Shown piece after piece: positions 45,381-54,217 of a stretch of 64,000 nucleotides of DNA; within the stretch, counting starts at the first letter, position 1; every line of letters starts with the position of its first letter. The notes beneath the pieces are model-generated. The model saw only the letters and a list, made by a program, of their open reading frames with translations. It did no database searches and had not been told where the DNA came from. Origin of the DNA: Pseudomonas fluorescens (GTDB lineage Bacteria; Pseudomonadota; Gammaproteobacteria; Pseudomonadales; Pseudomonadaceae); contig NZ_LR134318.1 in NCBI RefSeq assembly GCF_900636825.1, forward strand, positions 3,939,501-4,003,500, given 5' to 3'. Position numbers and translations under genes: made by a program.

Positions 45381-46346
45381 ATGAATCGTAAATTTTCTGT
45401 AGCACCCATGATGGACTGGACGGACCGCCATTGCCGTTTCTTCCTACGTCTCCTGTCGAAGAACGCCCTGCTCTACACCGAAATGGTCACCACCGGCGCG
45501 CTTCTCAACGGCGATCACGAGCGTTTCCTCCGTCACAACGAAGCCGAGCACCCTCTCGCTTTGCAACTCGGCGGTAGTGTTCCGTTGGATCTGGCCGCCT
45601 GCGCGCGCATGGCCGAGGATCACGGCTACGACGAGGTGAACCTGAACGTCGGCTGCCCAAGTGATCGTGTGCAGAACAACATGATCGGCGCGTGCCTGAT
45701 GGGTCATCCGCAACTGGTGGCGGATTGTGTGAAGGCGATGCGTGATGCGGTGTCGATTCCGGTGACGGTGAAGCATCGGATCGGCATCAACGGGCGGGAC
45801 AGTTACGACGAGTTATGTGATTTCGTCGGCACGGTGCGGGATGCCGGGTGTACGAGTTTTACCGTGCATGCGCGGATTGCGATTCTGGAGGGGTTGTCAC
45901 CGAAGGAAAACCGCGACATTCCGCCGTTGCGCTATGACGTGGCGGCACAGCTGAAGACGGATTTTCCTGAGTTGGAGATTGTGCTCAACGGCGGGATCAA
46001 GACGATGGAGGCCTGCCATGAGCATTTGCAGACGTTCGACGGTGTGATGCTGGGGCGTGAGGCTTATCACAATCCGTATTTGCTGGCGGAGGTGGATCAG
46101 CAGTTGTTCGGCAGTTCGGCGCCGGTGATCAGTCGGGCTGAGGCGTTGGCGCAGTTGCGTCCTTATATAGCCGAGCATTTATTGGCCGGTGGCGCGATGC
46201 ATCACATCACGCGGCATGTGCTGGGCTTGGGGACGGGTTTCCCGGGGGCGCGCAAATTCCGTCAGTTGTTGTCGGTGGATATTCACAAGGCCAAAGATCC
46301 GCTGGCGTTGCTGGATCAGGCGGCTGAGTTGCTTGAAGGCCGTTGA
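45381..46346 (+). CDS. dusC: tRNA-dihydrouridine synthase C
   Basis: 321 residues. The start MNRKFSVAPMMDWTDRHCRF shows the PMMDWTDR motif of flavin tRNA-dihydrouridine synthases; the catalytic Cys lies in LNVGCPSDRVQNN, and the FMN-binding HARIAILEGLSPKENRDIPP block follows. The HAR-A-L-GLSPKENR-IPPL pattern matches the DusA subfamily more closely than DusC, so the exact symbol depends on family analysis. It reduces uridine in the tRNA D-loop. The gene is complete even though an integrase lies directly upstream. Confidence 0.88.
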   Translation: MNRKFSVAPMMDWTDRHCRFFLRLLSKNALLYTEMVTTGALLNGDHERFLRHNEAEHPLALQLGGSVPLDLAACARMAEDHGYDEVNLNVGCPSDRVQNNMIGACLMGHPQLVADCVKAMRDAVSIPVTVKHRIGINGRDSYDELCDFVGTVRDAGCTSFTVHARIAILEGLSPKENRDIPPLRYDVAAQLKTDFPELEIVLNGGIKTMEACHEHLQTFDGVMLGREAYHNPYLLAEVDQQLFGSSAPVISRAEALAQLRPYIAEHLLAGGAMHHITRHVLGLGTGFPGARKFRQLLSVDIHKAKDPLALLDQAAELLEGR

Positions 46347-46362
46347 TTGATGGTTTGAGTGT

Positions 46363-46388
46363 GCGGGCGACGCATGAGCGTTGCCCGC
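46363..46388 (+). terminator. 11-bp hairpin after dus gene
   Basis: GCGGGCGACGC, a 4-base loop, then GCGTTGCCCGC with one G-T pair, 16 bases after the stop, followed only by CGTTTAG. It is probably a transcription end of weak intrinsic type or an mRNA-stabilising hairpin. Confidence 0.55.
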
Positions 46389-46421
46389 CGTTTAGTTGTA
46401 CTGACAGGATGTCTCTTGATT

Positions 46422-46802
46422 ATGCGCCCCCTTAAACGTGTTCTATCCAATCGCTTCACCCTCCTCGCTTTATGCTCGACGGTTTCCTCCAGCGTCTTCG
46501 CCGACTGCAATTTTGCGCGTGGGTGTGGTGAAGGGAGCGGTAGCCCTTTTGAATCAACCCAAATGTCCGGCTTTCTGGTGTTCACGGCGACGATGGTTTC
46601 GTTCAATGGAACCTCAGACGTATCCGGACTTAAAAAACGCGCTTACTCGGTAGCGGAAGTCGAGGCGGCGCGGTATTTCCTCGCCAGCGACGGCATGCTG
46701 CAGGCCGCGTATTTCACGTCGGCCCTGCAGCGCTTCCGTCAGGATTCTCCGGATTCTGAATTAAACGATCTCGCCATTGCGGCATTGATCAGCAATCAAT
46801 AA
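46422..46802 (+). CDS. DUF2388 exported protein
   Basis: 126 residues from MRPLKRVLSNRFTLLALCST, a signal peptide ending near VSSSVFA-DCN. The mature part, MSGFLVFTATMVSFNGTSDV, VAEVEAARYFLASDGMLQAA, YFTSALQRFRQDSPDSELND, LAIAALIS, follows the DUF2388 pattern (AA-FVAS-G---GA-LE-AL--LR----L-D--LA-AIL), a Pseudomonas periplasmic family. Its TAA directly touches the TGA of the converging uppP gene, with no bases between. Function unknown. Confidence 0.85.
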   Translation: MRPLKRVLSNRFTLLALCSTVSSSVFADCNFARGCGEGSGSPFESTQMSGFLVFTATMVSFNGTSDVSGLKKRAYSVAEVEAARYFLASDGMLQAAYFTSALQRFRQDSPDSELNDLAIAALISNQ

Positions 46803-47636
46803 TCAAGCAGCCGCAGCCGCCGTCCAGTTCACCCAGCCAAACGCCCACGTTGCCAGAATCAACAATCCAAACGCGATCCGATACCACGCGAACGCGGCGT
46901 AGCTGTGGTTGGCGATGAATTTGAGTAAGCCGCGCACGGCGACCATGGCGAAGATAAACGCGGTGACGAAGCCGAGGGCGAACACGGGCAGGTCGTTGGG
47001 TTGGAACAGGTCGCGGTATTTGTAGCCCGAGTACACGGCGGCGCCGACCATGGTCGGCATGGCGAGGAAAAATGAAAATTCGGTGGCGGCTTTGCGCGAC
47101 AACCCGAAAAGCAGTCCGCCAATGATCGTCGAGCCTGAGCGCGAGGTGCCGGGAATCATCGCCAGGCATTGTACGAAACCGACCTTAAGTGCGTCAGACC
47201 AGCGCATGTCGTCGACGTGATCGACGCTGATTATATGATTGCGCTGCTCGGCCCACAGCATGACGATGCCGCCAACGACCAGCGCCACGGCGACGGTGAT
47301 CGGGTTGAACAGGTATTCGTGGATTGTGTCGGCGAACAGTACGCCCAAGACCACCGCGGGCAGGAAGGCAATCAACAAGTTGAGGGTGAACCGTTGAGCG
47401 TTACGTTCAGTAGGCAAGCCTTTGATGATTTCGAAGATCTTCGGCCGAAACTCCCAGACGACGGCAAGAATGGCACCCAGTTGAATAATGATGTTGAACG
47501 CCATGGCGCGTTCGCCGCCGAATTCCAGTAAGTCGGCGACTATGATCTGATGGCCGGTGCTCGAGATTGGCAAGAACTCGGTCAGGCCTTCTACTGCACC
47601 TAATATCAACACCTGAAAAAGGGTCCAGAAATCCAT
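46803..47636 (-). CDS. uppP: Undecaprenyl-diphosphatase (UppP/BacA)
   Basis: 277 residues from MDFWTLFQVLILGAVEGLTE (start fixed by GGAGG five bases upstream; the frame extends 47 codons further). EGLTEFLPISSTGH and MIPGTSRSGSTI are the two catalytic phosphatase motifs of the BacA family; about seven or eight transmembrane helices follow. It recycles undecaprenyl diphosphate to the monophosphate lipid carrier used for peptidoglycan and for the polysaccharide pathway encoded just downstream in this window. Bacitracin resistance follows from the same activity. Confidence 0.95.
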   Translation of the reverse strand: MDFWTLFQVLILGAVEGLTEFLPISSTGHQIIVADLLEFGGERAMAFNIIIQLGAILAVVWEFRPKIFEIIKGLPTERNAQRFTLNLLIAFLPAVVLGVLFADTIHEYLFNPITVAVALVVGGIVMLWAEQRNHIISVDHVDDMRWSDALKVGFVQCLAMIPGTSRSGSTIIGGLLFGLSRKAATEFSFFLAMPTMVGAAVYSGYKYRDLFQPNDLPVFALGFVTAFIFAMVAVRGLLKFIANHSYAAFAWYRIAFGLLILATWAFGWVNWTAAAAA

Positions 47637-47782
47637 TAATCCTCCGTCGGAGCGCTCTTGGTGAGCGGCCGGGTAAATAACACTCAGGGTTGAGTATCGG
47701 GAATGACATAAAAGCAAGATCAAAATATCGTCCGATCGCGGCCCGAGCCTAAGGCAGCTCCGACAGGGGAAATGCATTGATA

Positions 47783-47823
47783 GTGTAGGAGCTGCCGGAG
47801 GCTGCGATCTTTTGATCTTCAGG
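47783..47823. repeat. Single REP-type element (GTAGGAGCTGCCGGAGGCTGCGAT)
   Basis: One arm of the Pseudomonas GTAGGAGCTGC...GATCTTTTGATC repeat, upstream of uppP. Fuller versions lie at 60023-60102 and in the tandem array at 61304-61620. Confidence 0.75.
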
Positions 47824-47933
47824 ATAGGGCCAACAAAACACTACACTCAAGCCATGTTAGTAATCGTCTGCCGACGAACTACACGCAAAATATTTAGTCC
47901 TTATTACAGATAAAATTTTCTCCGCCGATAAAA

Positions 47934-47949
47934 TGTGATCAATATCACA
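47934..47949. promoter_or_regulatory. CRP/Vfr-type box
   Basis: TGTGATCAATATCACA is an exact TGTGA-N6-TCACA palindrome, about 240 bases before the regulator gene at 48188 and 300 before the uppP start. It also fits an Anr box with one mismatch per half (GTGAT-N4-ATCAC). It may place the polysaccharide regulator under Vfr or Anr control. Confidence 0.6.
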
Positions 47950-48187
47950 CTATCCAGCGATGGCCATACAATGGCAAAAGGACATAAGTAAAGATATCGC
48001 AATAGACTCAAAATAGTGGCATCATTGCATATAGCCAGTATCTAGCCACTAGTTCAACGCCTCGAGAAAAGCAACTTAAAGCCTGAAAAGCTTAATTATT
48101 GTTAGAAAACTCGCGAGCCACGTCTAATTTCAGCGCAAATGTTACCAATTGTCAGTCACAGATGAGAACCGGTGCTTTAACATCCCG

Positions 48188-48955
48188 ATGTCAGCACCTA
48201 ATTCGAGTCCATGCATGATGCTCTCAGGGAACTTAGCGACTAGAAGCCCGCGCCCGACAAACGACGAACCTGGTGTTCTTACACTGGGTCGTACCCGTGG
48301 CGTGGCTGAACACTTTAAAGCGCTGGTCGCCCCGCATATTCGTACGGACATGGCGCTTGATGCCGATTCGTACGCTAGTTCATATCAGTTGAATCAACAA
48401 TCTGCTTCGTATCGAGCCATCTTCCTTATTATCGATAGCCCGCAGGCACTGGAAGATAATCTTGCGCTGGTCGAAAACGTGCGCACCAGCAACTTGAACC
48501 CGATCATTTGTGCAGTTATCACCGGTCGCGGTGCTTTCAACAAAATCAAATATTATCTTGCTGGCGCTGACGCTTGTATCAAGCTCAATACTTTAACGGA
48601 CGACAGCGCTGAATTGCTGGCCGAATTTTTCAACAGTGAAGAATGGCAGCGGGATACCAGGCTCACGCTTGATCCAACGCGTATCTGCTTGATCGACTCG
48701 AAGAAGAAACTCGACATCTCTTTTGCCGAGATGAAGATTCTTCAGGCGTTCGCGCAGACCGGCAATCACATTCTGAGCCACGATGAAATTGCCAGCATCA
48801 TGGGCCTCAACAGCCATTTCTACGACCCTCGTGCGCTGGAAAAATCAATCAGTCGCTTGCGTGGAAAAATCAAGGACATGTATGGTACAAACGCTATTCA
48901 GAGCGTTCGCGGTTACGGCTATCGCCTGATGCGCGGCCTGATATCGACTGCCTGA
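48188..48955 (+). CDS. Winged-helix regulator with degenerate receiver
   Basis: 255 residues from ATG 48188 (TTG 48149 and ATG 48215 are alternatives; none has a strong ribosome site). The N-terminal 130 residues resemble a receiver: LIIDSPQALEDNLALVENVR at the acceptor strand and YYLAGADACIKLN where GAD---KP is usual, but the acidic pair at the first strand is missing. The C terminus is an OmpR/PhoB winged helix: LDISFAEMKILQAFAQTGNH, LSHDEIASIMGLNS, LEKSISRLRGKIKDMYG, IQSVRGYGYRL. It probably controls the polysaccharide genes. Confidence 0.85.
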   Translation: MSAPNSSPCMMLSGNLATRSPRPTNDEPGVLTLGRTRGVAEHFKALVAPHIRTDMALDADSYASSYQLNQQSASYRAIFLIIDSPQALEDNLALVENVRTSNLNPIICAVITGRGAFNKIKYYLAGADACIKLNTLTDDSAELLAEFFNSEEWQRDTRLTLDPTRICLIDSKKKLDISFAEMKILQAFAQTGNHILSHDEIASIMGLNSHFYDPRALEKSISRLRGKIKDMYGTNAIQSVRGYGYRLMRGLISTA

Positions 48956-49231
48956 TCAAAGGCAGCCATCCCTTTGCATAGGTACGAAGGATCGTCTGAT
49001 GCAGCCTATAGTTCCTGTTCCGCTTTATCCCGGTCGTCAATCAGGCTATTGAATGAGCGCGGCAACACGACCCATAACAATAAAACTCCATAACACAGCA
49101 GCAGATCGAGTGGAATTCATCGAGGGCCATCTTTGGGCCCGCACCCTGCCTATCGGTTACTTCCAAGGAAGTCATTGCTCGCCTGCCGATTTATCTTTTA
49201 GCCAATTTTGGTGCGTATTTAGGAGAGAGAC

Positions 49232-49873
49232 ATGGAAACCAGTACAACCCTCCCAAGGAAATATTTTGTTGTCGTGACTCCCAGCACTACGTCGCAACGC
49301 GAACTGGAGAGCATCTTGTCCAGTGAACGCTTTCATACGTTTGGTCAGGCTGAAGGTGTTGCTTCGCCCTCCTCCGCGCCAATGGTGATGGAGTTCACAT
49401 ATCCAGACTTTAATCGCAAGAATGTTGTGCGCAGCCTCGAACATGATACCCAGCGGATATTGGCGACTTTGGAATCTGAATGGCTCGCTGCTCAAAGCGC
49501 CAACCCTTTCCAGACTGTCCCAACGTTAAACCGTGACAACAGCGGGACACCGCCTGGCATCGAAAGCAATATGCCTGACAGCGAAACCTGGCATCTGGAC
49601 AATGAACAAGGCGCCCTTGTCAAAGAGGGAATCGAGATCAGTCTTACCGGACTCGAAACCGCACTGGTGCGCAAAATGCTTAATCATGAGGAGCGTGTCG
49701 TCAGCCGGGATGATCTGATTCTCAGCATTGGCCGAGAGCCCGAACAATATCGTGGCCTGGAAATGTGCCTGAGTCGCTTGCAAGACAAGTTCAAGAATGC
49801 CAGCAACGGTGAGCGGCTGTTCCGCGCCGTGCGCAATCGTGGTTATTGCCTCATCCAGGAAGTTGTTGCGTAA
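49232..49873 (+). CDS. Orphan winged-helix regulator
   Basis: 213 residues, METSTTLPRKYFVVVTPSTT... The N-terminal 120 residues match no receiver pattern I can name. The C terminus is an OmpR-type winged helix: ISLTGLETALVRKMLNHEER, VVSRDDLILSIGREPEQYRG, LEMCLSRLQDKFKNASNGER, FRAVRNRGYCLIQE. It is related in layout to the gene at 48188 (S-LRGK / S-LQDK; RGYGY / NRGYC), so the two look like tandem homologs. AGGAGAGAG before the ATG. Likely a regulator of the phosphotransferase gene that follows. Confidence 0.85.
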   Translation: METSTTLPRKYFVVVTPSTTSQRELESILSSERFHTFGQAEGVASPSSAPMVMEFTYPDFNRKNVVRSLEHDTQRILATLESEWLAAQSANPFQTVPTLNRDNSGTPPGIESNMPDSETWHLDNEQGALVKEGIEISLTGLETALVRKMLNHEERVVSRDDLILSIGREPEQYRGLEMCLSRLQDKFKNASNGERLFRAVRNRGYCLIQEVVA

Positions 49874-50272
49874 TATCCACCGACATCGCTGATAGACAAA
49901 CAGATAAAAGTGCGACTACAACAATAACAAGAGCACTCTGTTTGGTTTCTTCTTCCCTCCCTGAATTATCTCCTGCACAAAAACCCTGCCTCCACCCTCC
50001 AACAGTAACAAATACAACGCGATCAGTTCACCCCTTCCTCTACGACCTTTTCTAACACTGTAATATTCAAATATTCAAAAGTTGGCACTGTGCCAGCTTG
50101 TTAGAACTCGTCAGACACCATTCCAGGCAATAACTTAGTCTATTGACTGACGACAGTTCGGCATATCGATGTTGTTACCTCAGGACACTCGTTACAACAA
50201 AAACAATAAGTCTGCATAACAACTCGGATTTCAACTGTTGAAACCTGAATGGACGTCTTTTGGGGATACCGT
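49874..50272. other. Promoter region of the phosphotransferase gene
   Basis: About 400 bases with no gene. It contains a TGGCAC ... GC element at 50083-50097 and the palindrome TGGCA-CTG-TGCCA in the same place. Confidence 0.5.
50083..50097 (+). promoter_or_regulatory. Candidate sigma-54 (RpoN) promoter, overlapping a TGGCA palindrome
   Basis: TGGCACTGTGCCAGC has GG and GC at the -24/-12 spacing (TGGCAC-N5-NNGC), about 175 bases before the phosphotransferase start. The same bases form the palindrome TGGCA-N3-TGCCA. Either reading is possible; the -12 part (CAGC) is weaker than TTGC. Confidence 0.4.
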
Positions 50273-51667
50273 ATGGATCTTTCTCTAAGTATCAATCGAA
50301 GCACAGGCCTCAAGGGACTGACCTTTTGGGGCCAATGGGCGCTGGCGCAGGGCTTCGTTGTAACGTTGCTGTTCATCCTCGCCGAGCAACACACCGGGAC
50401 AGTCGCGTTCTACTACCGAATGTGCGCGACACTCGCGGTATTGGCCTCGGTGCCGGCGTATACATTCACCGGTGTTTATCGCAAGCGCGACAACTACCTG
50501 ACCGGTTTGGGCCGGCTGTTCATGGGCTGGTCGATGACCATGGCCGCGCTGGCGTGCATCGCCTTCGTCTGCCAGGCCGACGAGCTGTTTTCGCGGCAGG
50601 TCATTCTGAGCTGGGCGGTGTATGGCTTCCTCGGTCAGGCGTTTCTGTACGCGCCGTTGCATGCGTTTTCCAAGTACTACCAGCGCTCGCGTAAAAGCGA
50701 GCACAAGACGCTGATTGTCGGTACCGGCGAACTGGCGCTTGGTCTGGCGAAAAAGCTCAGCCAGCTGGAAAATCTGCCGCTGGTAGGTTTGGTCAGTAAT
50801 GGCGATGTGACGGCGTTGGGTTCGGACGCACCGCGGGTTGTTGGCGCTCAGGAAGAATTGCTGGAGCTGATCGAAGCGCATGACATCCGTCGTTTGTACA
50901 TCACGCTGCCGCTGTGCGAAGCGGCGAAGATCGAAGCGATGTATGTCGATTTGCTCGGCGCCAACGTCGACGTGGTCTGGGTGCCGGACTTGAACAGCCT
51001 GACCCTGCTCAATCACTCGGTGAAAGTGGTGGACGGTCTGCCGGCGATTTACCTGAACGAGAGCCCGCTGACCAGTCGCCCTACCGCTGCGTTGAGCAAG
51101 AGTCTGGTTGAGAAAACGGTCGCGTTCCTGGCGATCATTGCCTTGAGTCCGATCCTGCTGATCATCGCCCTGGCGGTGAAGATCAACTCGCCGGGCCCGG
51201 TGTTCTTCAAGCAGGATCGCCACGGCTGGAATGGCAAGGTGATCAAGGTCTGGAAATTCCGCTCGATGCGTGTCCACGATGACCGTGAGGTGAAACAGGC
51301 CAGCCGCAACGATTCGCGCATTACTGCGGTCGGCCGCTTTATTCGCCGCACTTCGCTGGATGAATTGCCGCAACTGTTCAATGTCTTGCAAGGCCACATG
51401 GCACTCGTAGGGCCACGTCCGCACGCGGTTGCGCACAACCACTTCTACTCCGGAAAGATTCTCGCGTACATGGCCCGTCACCGGATTAAACCGGGGATCA
51501 CCGGGCTCGCCCAGATCAGCGGATGCCGCGGCGAAACCGATACCCTCGACAAGATGCAGAAGCGTGTGGAGATTGACCTGCAATACATCAACAGTTGGTC
51601 CTTGTGGCTGGACCTGAAAATCCTGGTGAAGACGCCGTTCACACTGTTGTCGAAAGATATTTACTGA
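50273..51667 (+). CDS. Undecaprenyl-phosphate sugar phosphotransferase (WcaJ type)
   Basis: 464 residues from ATG 50273 (GGGGAT upstream; ATG 50249 has none). Four N-terminal transmembrane helices, a Rossmann-like middle (TLIVGTGELALGLAKKLSQL), one more membrane segment (FLAIIALSPILLIIALAVKI) and the catalytic C-terminal domain with FFKQDRHGWNGKVIKVWKFR, SMR and RRTSLDELPQLFNVLQGHMA, LVGPRP. This polyprenyl-phosphate hexose-1-phosphate transferase primes repeat-unit assembly by moving sugar phosphate (usually glucose) from the UDP-sugar onto undecaprenyl phosphate at the inner membrane. UDP-glucose comes from galU in the same locus. Confidence 0.93.
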   Translation: MDLSLSINRSTGLKGLTFWGQWALAQGFVVTLLFILAEQHTGTVAFYYRMCATLAVLASVPAYTFTGVYRKRDNYLTGLGRLFMGWSMTMAALACIAFVCQADELFSRQVILSWAVYGFLGQAFLYAPLHAFSKYYQRSRKSEHKTLIVGTGELALGLAKKLSQLENLPLVGLVSNGDVTALGSDAPRVVGAQEELLELIEAHDIRRLYITLPLCEAAKIEAMYVDLLGANVDVVWVPDLNSLTLLNHSVKVVDGLPAIYLNESPLTSRPTAALSKSLVEKTVAFLAIIALSPILLIIALAVKINSPGPVFFKQDRHGWNGKVIKVWKFRSMRVHDDREVKQASRNDSRITAVGRFIRRTSLDELPQLFNVLQGHMALVGPRPHAVAHNHFYSGKILAYMARHRIKPGITGLAQISGCRGETDTLDKMQKRVEIDLQYINSWSLWLDLKILVKTPFTLLSKDIY

Positions 51668-51689
51668 GCTTCAAAGCTGAACACCGCAA

Positions 51690-51711
51690 GGGGACGAAAG
51701 TCCCCTTTTTT
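51690..51711 (+). terminator. Rho-independent terminator
   Basis: GGGGAC-GAAA-GTCCCC followed by six T, 22 bases after the phosphotransferase stop. A stable GAAA tetraloop and T run make this a textbook intrinsic terminator, so the phosphotransferase is transcribed alone. Confidence 0.93.
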
Positions 51712-51742
51712 GTGGCTGGGATTTGGGGTGCGATTCATAAAT

Positions 51743-52109
51743 TAGTGGGAATCAGCCCCGCTGGCGATGGCGGTGGGTCAGGCAATGAAGATATCGGCTG
51801 ATCTGACGCCATCGCTAGCAAGGCTAGCTCCCACAGGGGATTTGGGGCTGGCTCACGAAATGGGGGGATTGACACAAAACATTGTGGGAGCTGGCTTGCC
51901 AGCGATGGCGGTGGGTCGGGCAATATCAATGCTGAATGTGCCGGCCTCATCGCTGGCAAGCCAGCTCCCACAGGGATTCAAGGTTGGATCGGGATTTGTG
52001 GCTTGCCAAACATCCAATGTGGGAGCCAGCCCTGCTGGCGATGGCGGTGGGTCAGCAACAAAGGTGTCGGCTGACCGAAAGCAATCGCTAGCAGGGCTAG
52101 CTCCCACAA
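51743..52109. repeat. Cluster of three REPIN-like elements
   Basis: Three inverted-pair elements at about 51743-51836, 51885-51972 and 52018-52109. Each has GTGGGAGC-type and GCTCCCAC-type ends and an internal GCGATGGCGGTGGGTC to GCCATCGC / CATCGCTGGC pairing. Arms vary (GGCTTGCC, AGCCCTGC, AGCCCCGC). This is the Pseudomonas REP doublet (REPIN) form. They fill the gap between the converging phosphotransferase and yjbH genes. Confidence 0.88.
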
Positions 52110-52138
52110 GGCATTCCGGATGACCGGGAGGCTTTAGG

Positions 52139-54217
52139 CTACTCCGTGATCTTCTCGAAGTTGCGATAGAACATGTCCCCTTCCCGGCTATCGGTCATCG
52201 AGTGCAACTGGAAGCTGCGGTTGAGTTTCGCGCCGCCGTCACGGGTCAGTGGGGCCCAGACCAGGTTGGCGCGGCGCATGGTCGACATGCTCATCATCTC
52301 GTCGAACGGAATGGACAGGTACAGGCCTTTGTCGAAGCTGCCTTCGCCATATTCCGCGCTGCTCGCCGTGGTGATCGTGGTCCAGGCACCGAAGCGCACG
52401 CCGTTGGAAAACTCGCGGGAGATATCCAGCGTCGCGCCCCAGTCGCCGGCCAGGTAGCGGCCGACACTGACCGCCGCCAGCGTATCGAACGGCAGATCGG
52501 TGTAACCGGTGATATGCCCGGTCACCACCGAATAATCTCGCAAGGCAAACCCCTGATCAAAATCACGCTGACGCACCCAATTGAGGTCCGCCCCGACCGA
52601 CCAGCGCTCACCGGTCGGACGAAACAACACTTCAGCGCCGACGCCCGCAAACATCGATTCCAGATATCCCCCATACACCATGCCGTACAGGTCTTTATCC
52701 AACTGCTCGGCATGGCTGACCTGAAACAATGGCATGGTCGTATCAGCGGTGGTCAGGTATTGGCGCAAATCCGTGCGCACCCGGGGCAAGCCGCTCGGTG
52801 CGTCATAGGTGAACTTGTCGAAGTTGTTCACCAGATTGGTGCTGAGCAAACCGTTCCACCAGGTGTTGCGATTGAAACGATACTCAGCGTCCGCATCGGC
52901 GGTGAATTGATAGAGCAAACCGTCCGGGCCGCCGACGTTTTGCTTGAAGCCCAGCCCGACGCCGTAACTGAATGCCTGCGGCGCTTCGGTGTAGAGAGTT
53001 TTCTCATTGTGCGGCATCGCCGGATTGATCTCGGTGGTGCGGTGCAGCGACGCCAACGGTTCTTCGTTGTTGATTACCTCGCGAAAGGTCTCACGCGGCA
53101 CGCTGGTCTCTTCCAGCGGCAAGTCATAACGCATGTTGACCACAGTGAACCAGTCGATGTCGTCGTTGGCGCTGTTATCAAGAATCCGGCTCGCCCTGCC
53201 GACGGCTTTGGACGAATGAAAGTAGCGCTGCTGCTCGCCATAAACGATCAGCTCGGAATCGCGCTGGGTGATGCGCTCGACTTTGTAGCCGGCATTCTGC
53301 TGCAAGCGCCGCGACACATCAGCCCAGTTGACCTGATCCATCGCCGTGGTTCGCGCCTTCGCCGGCAGCGGTTCGGGCGTCGGGTCGTAAGTCTTGGCGG
53401 GTGCCTTGCGGGTGGCGAAATTGGTGTGCAAAGTGATGCCGAACATCGCTGTATTGCCGCGCTCCCACGCGGCGCTGACGTCAACCGAATCCGCCACTTT
53501 GAACACCGCGCCGAAGTTGATCGGCGAGTCCTGCTTGATGATGTTGTCCTTCGGTTCGTGCTTGTAGTCGTTGCCTTCGAACTCGAGTTTCAGACTCAAC
53601 CGATCCCACGGCGTTTGATAACTCACGCCGCCAAACAGCGACGGCTTGCCGCGGAAGTAAGAGCCCGAATTGACGTCACCGGTGCCTTCGAGGTCGGGCC
53701 GGGTATCGAAGCGATTGCTGACATAGCCCAACGGATTATTGAAATCGCCCCGATTGCCGAGATAGCCCCAGGCAATCCCGGCGCTGAAATCGAAATTATC
53801 GAAGCGCTTGTTGGCGACGAAAAACTCGCTGGAGAACAAACCGGTACCGCCAATATCTCGGAAGCCCAGCGCCACTTCCGGCGCCCAGTGGCTTTCCTGC
53901 CACAGGCGGACTTTGGCGTCGACCGCCTTGTCCTTATAGCTTTGACTGCCGCTCAGGGCCTCCGAGCCGTATGGCCGGTTGGTGATCGCGGTGTAGCGAA
54001 ACGAGCCTTCGAGCCAGTCCAGCGGCTGCAACGAGACGCTGTAGCGACTGTAAGGTTCGGTGCGATTGGCGTTGACGCTCAACTCGCCGGCCGGGGCCAT
54101 GCGCGCGGTTGGCGTCTGCAACAGACCGGTGCCACCGAAATCGTTCTGGGTGATGCGCGGCTCGGCATGCGCCAGACCGCAGGGGAATAACAAGACAGCT
54201 GCAAAACGTAACTTCAA
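52139..54217 (-). CDS. YjbH/GfcD-family outer-membrane beta-barrel protein
   Basis: 692 residues with a signal peptide (MKLRFAAVLLFPCGLAHAEP). The mature start ITQNDFGGTGLLQTPTARMA and GELSVNANRTEPYSRYSVSL are the YjbH (DUF940) hallmark, followed by many amphipathic strands ending in an aromatic C terminus. E. coli YjbH and GfcD belong to group 4 capsule and related exopolysaccharide loci and are thought to form an outer-membrane export barrel with the GfcC partner. Its start overlaps the gfcC-like stop by four bases. Confidence 0.92.
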   Translation of the reverse strand: MKLRFAAVLLFPCGLAHAEPRITQNDFGGTGLLQTPTARMAPAGELSVNANRTEPYSRYSVSLQPLDWLEGSFRYTAITNRPYGSEALSGSQSYKDKAVDAKVRLWQESHWAPEVALGFRDIGGTGLFSSEFFVANKRFDNFDFSAGIAWGYLGNRGDFNNPLGYVSNRFDTRPDLEGTGDVNSGSYFRGKPSLFGGVSYQTPWDRLSLKLEFEGNDYKHEPKDNIIKQDSPINFGAVFKVADSVDVSAAWERGNTAMFGITLHTNFATRKAPAKTYDPTPEPLPAKARTTAMDQVNWADVSRRLQQNAGYKVERITQRDSELIVYGEQQRYFHSSKAVGRASRILDNSANDDIDWFTVVNMRYDLPLEETSVPRETFREVINNEEPLASLHRTTEINPAMPHNEKTLYTEAPQAFSYGVGLGFKQNVGGPDGLLYQFTADADAEYRFNRNTWWNGLLSTNLVNNFDKFTYDAPSGLPRVRTDLRQYLTTADTTMPLFQVSHAEQLDKDLYGMVYGGYLESMFAGVGAEVLFRPTGERWSVGADLNWVRQRDFDQGFALRDYSVVTGHITGYTDLPFDTLAAVSVGRYLAGDWGATLDISREFSNGVRFGAWTTITTASSAEYGEGSFDKGLYLSIPFDEMMSMSTMRRANLVWAPLTRDGGAKLNRSFQLHSMTDSREGDMFYRNFEKITE

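Noticed and set aside
50285..51583. Long minus-strand frame opposite the phosphotransferase gene
   Set aside because: Arg/Gln/His-rich shadow with no motif; the plus strand carries a fully recognisable enzyme.
52202..54190. A 662-codon plus-strand open frame opposite the yjbH gene
   Set aside because: Its translation is a compositional shadow (Arg/Gln/His-rich) of a GC-rich gene; the minus-strand product has a signal peptide and clear YjbH motifs.
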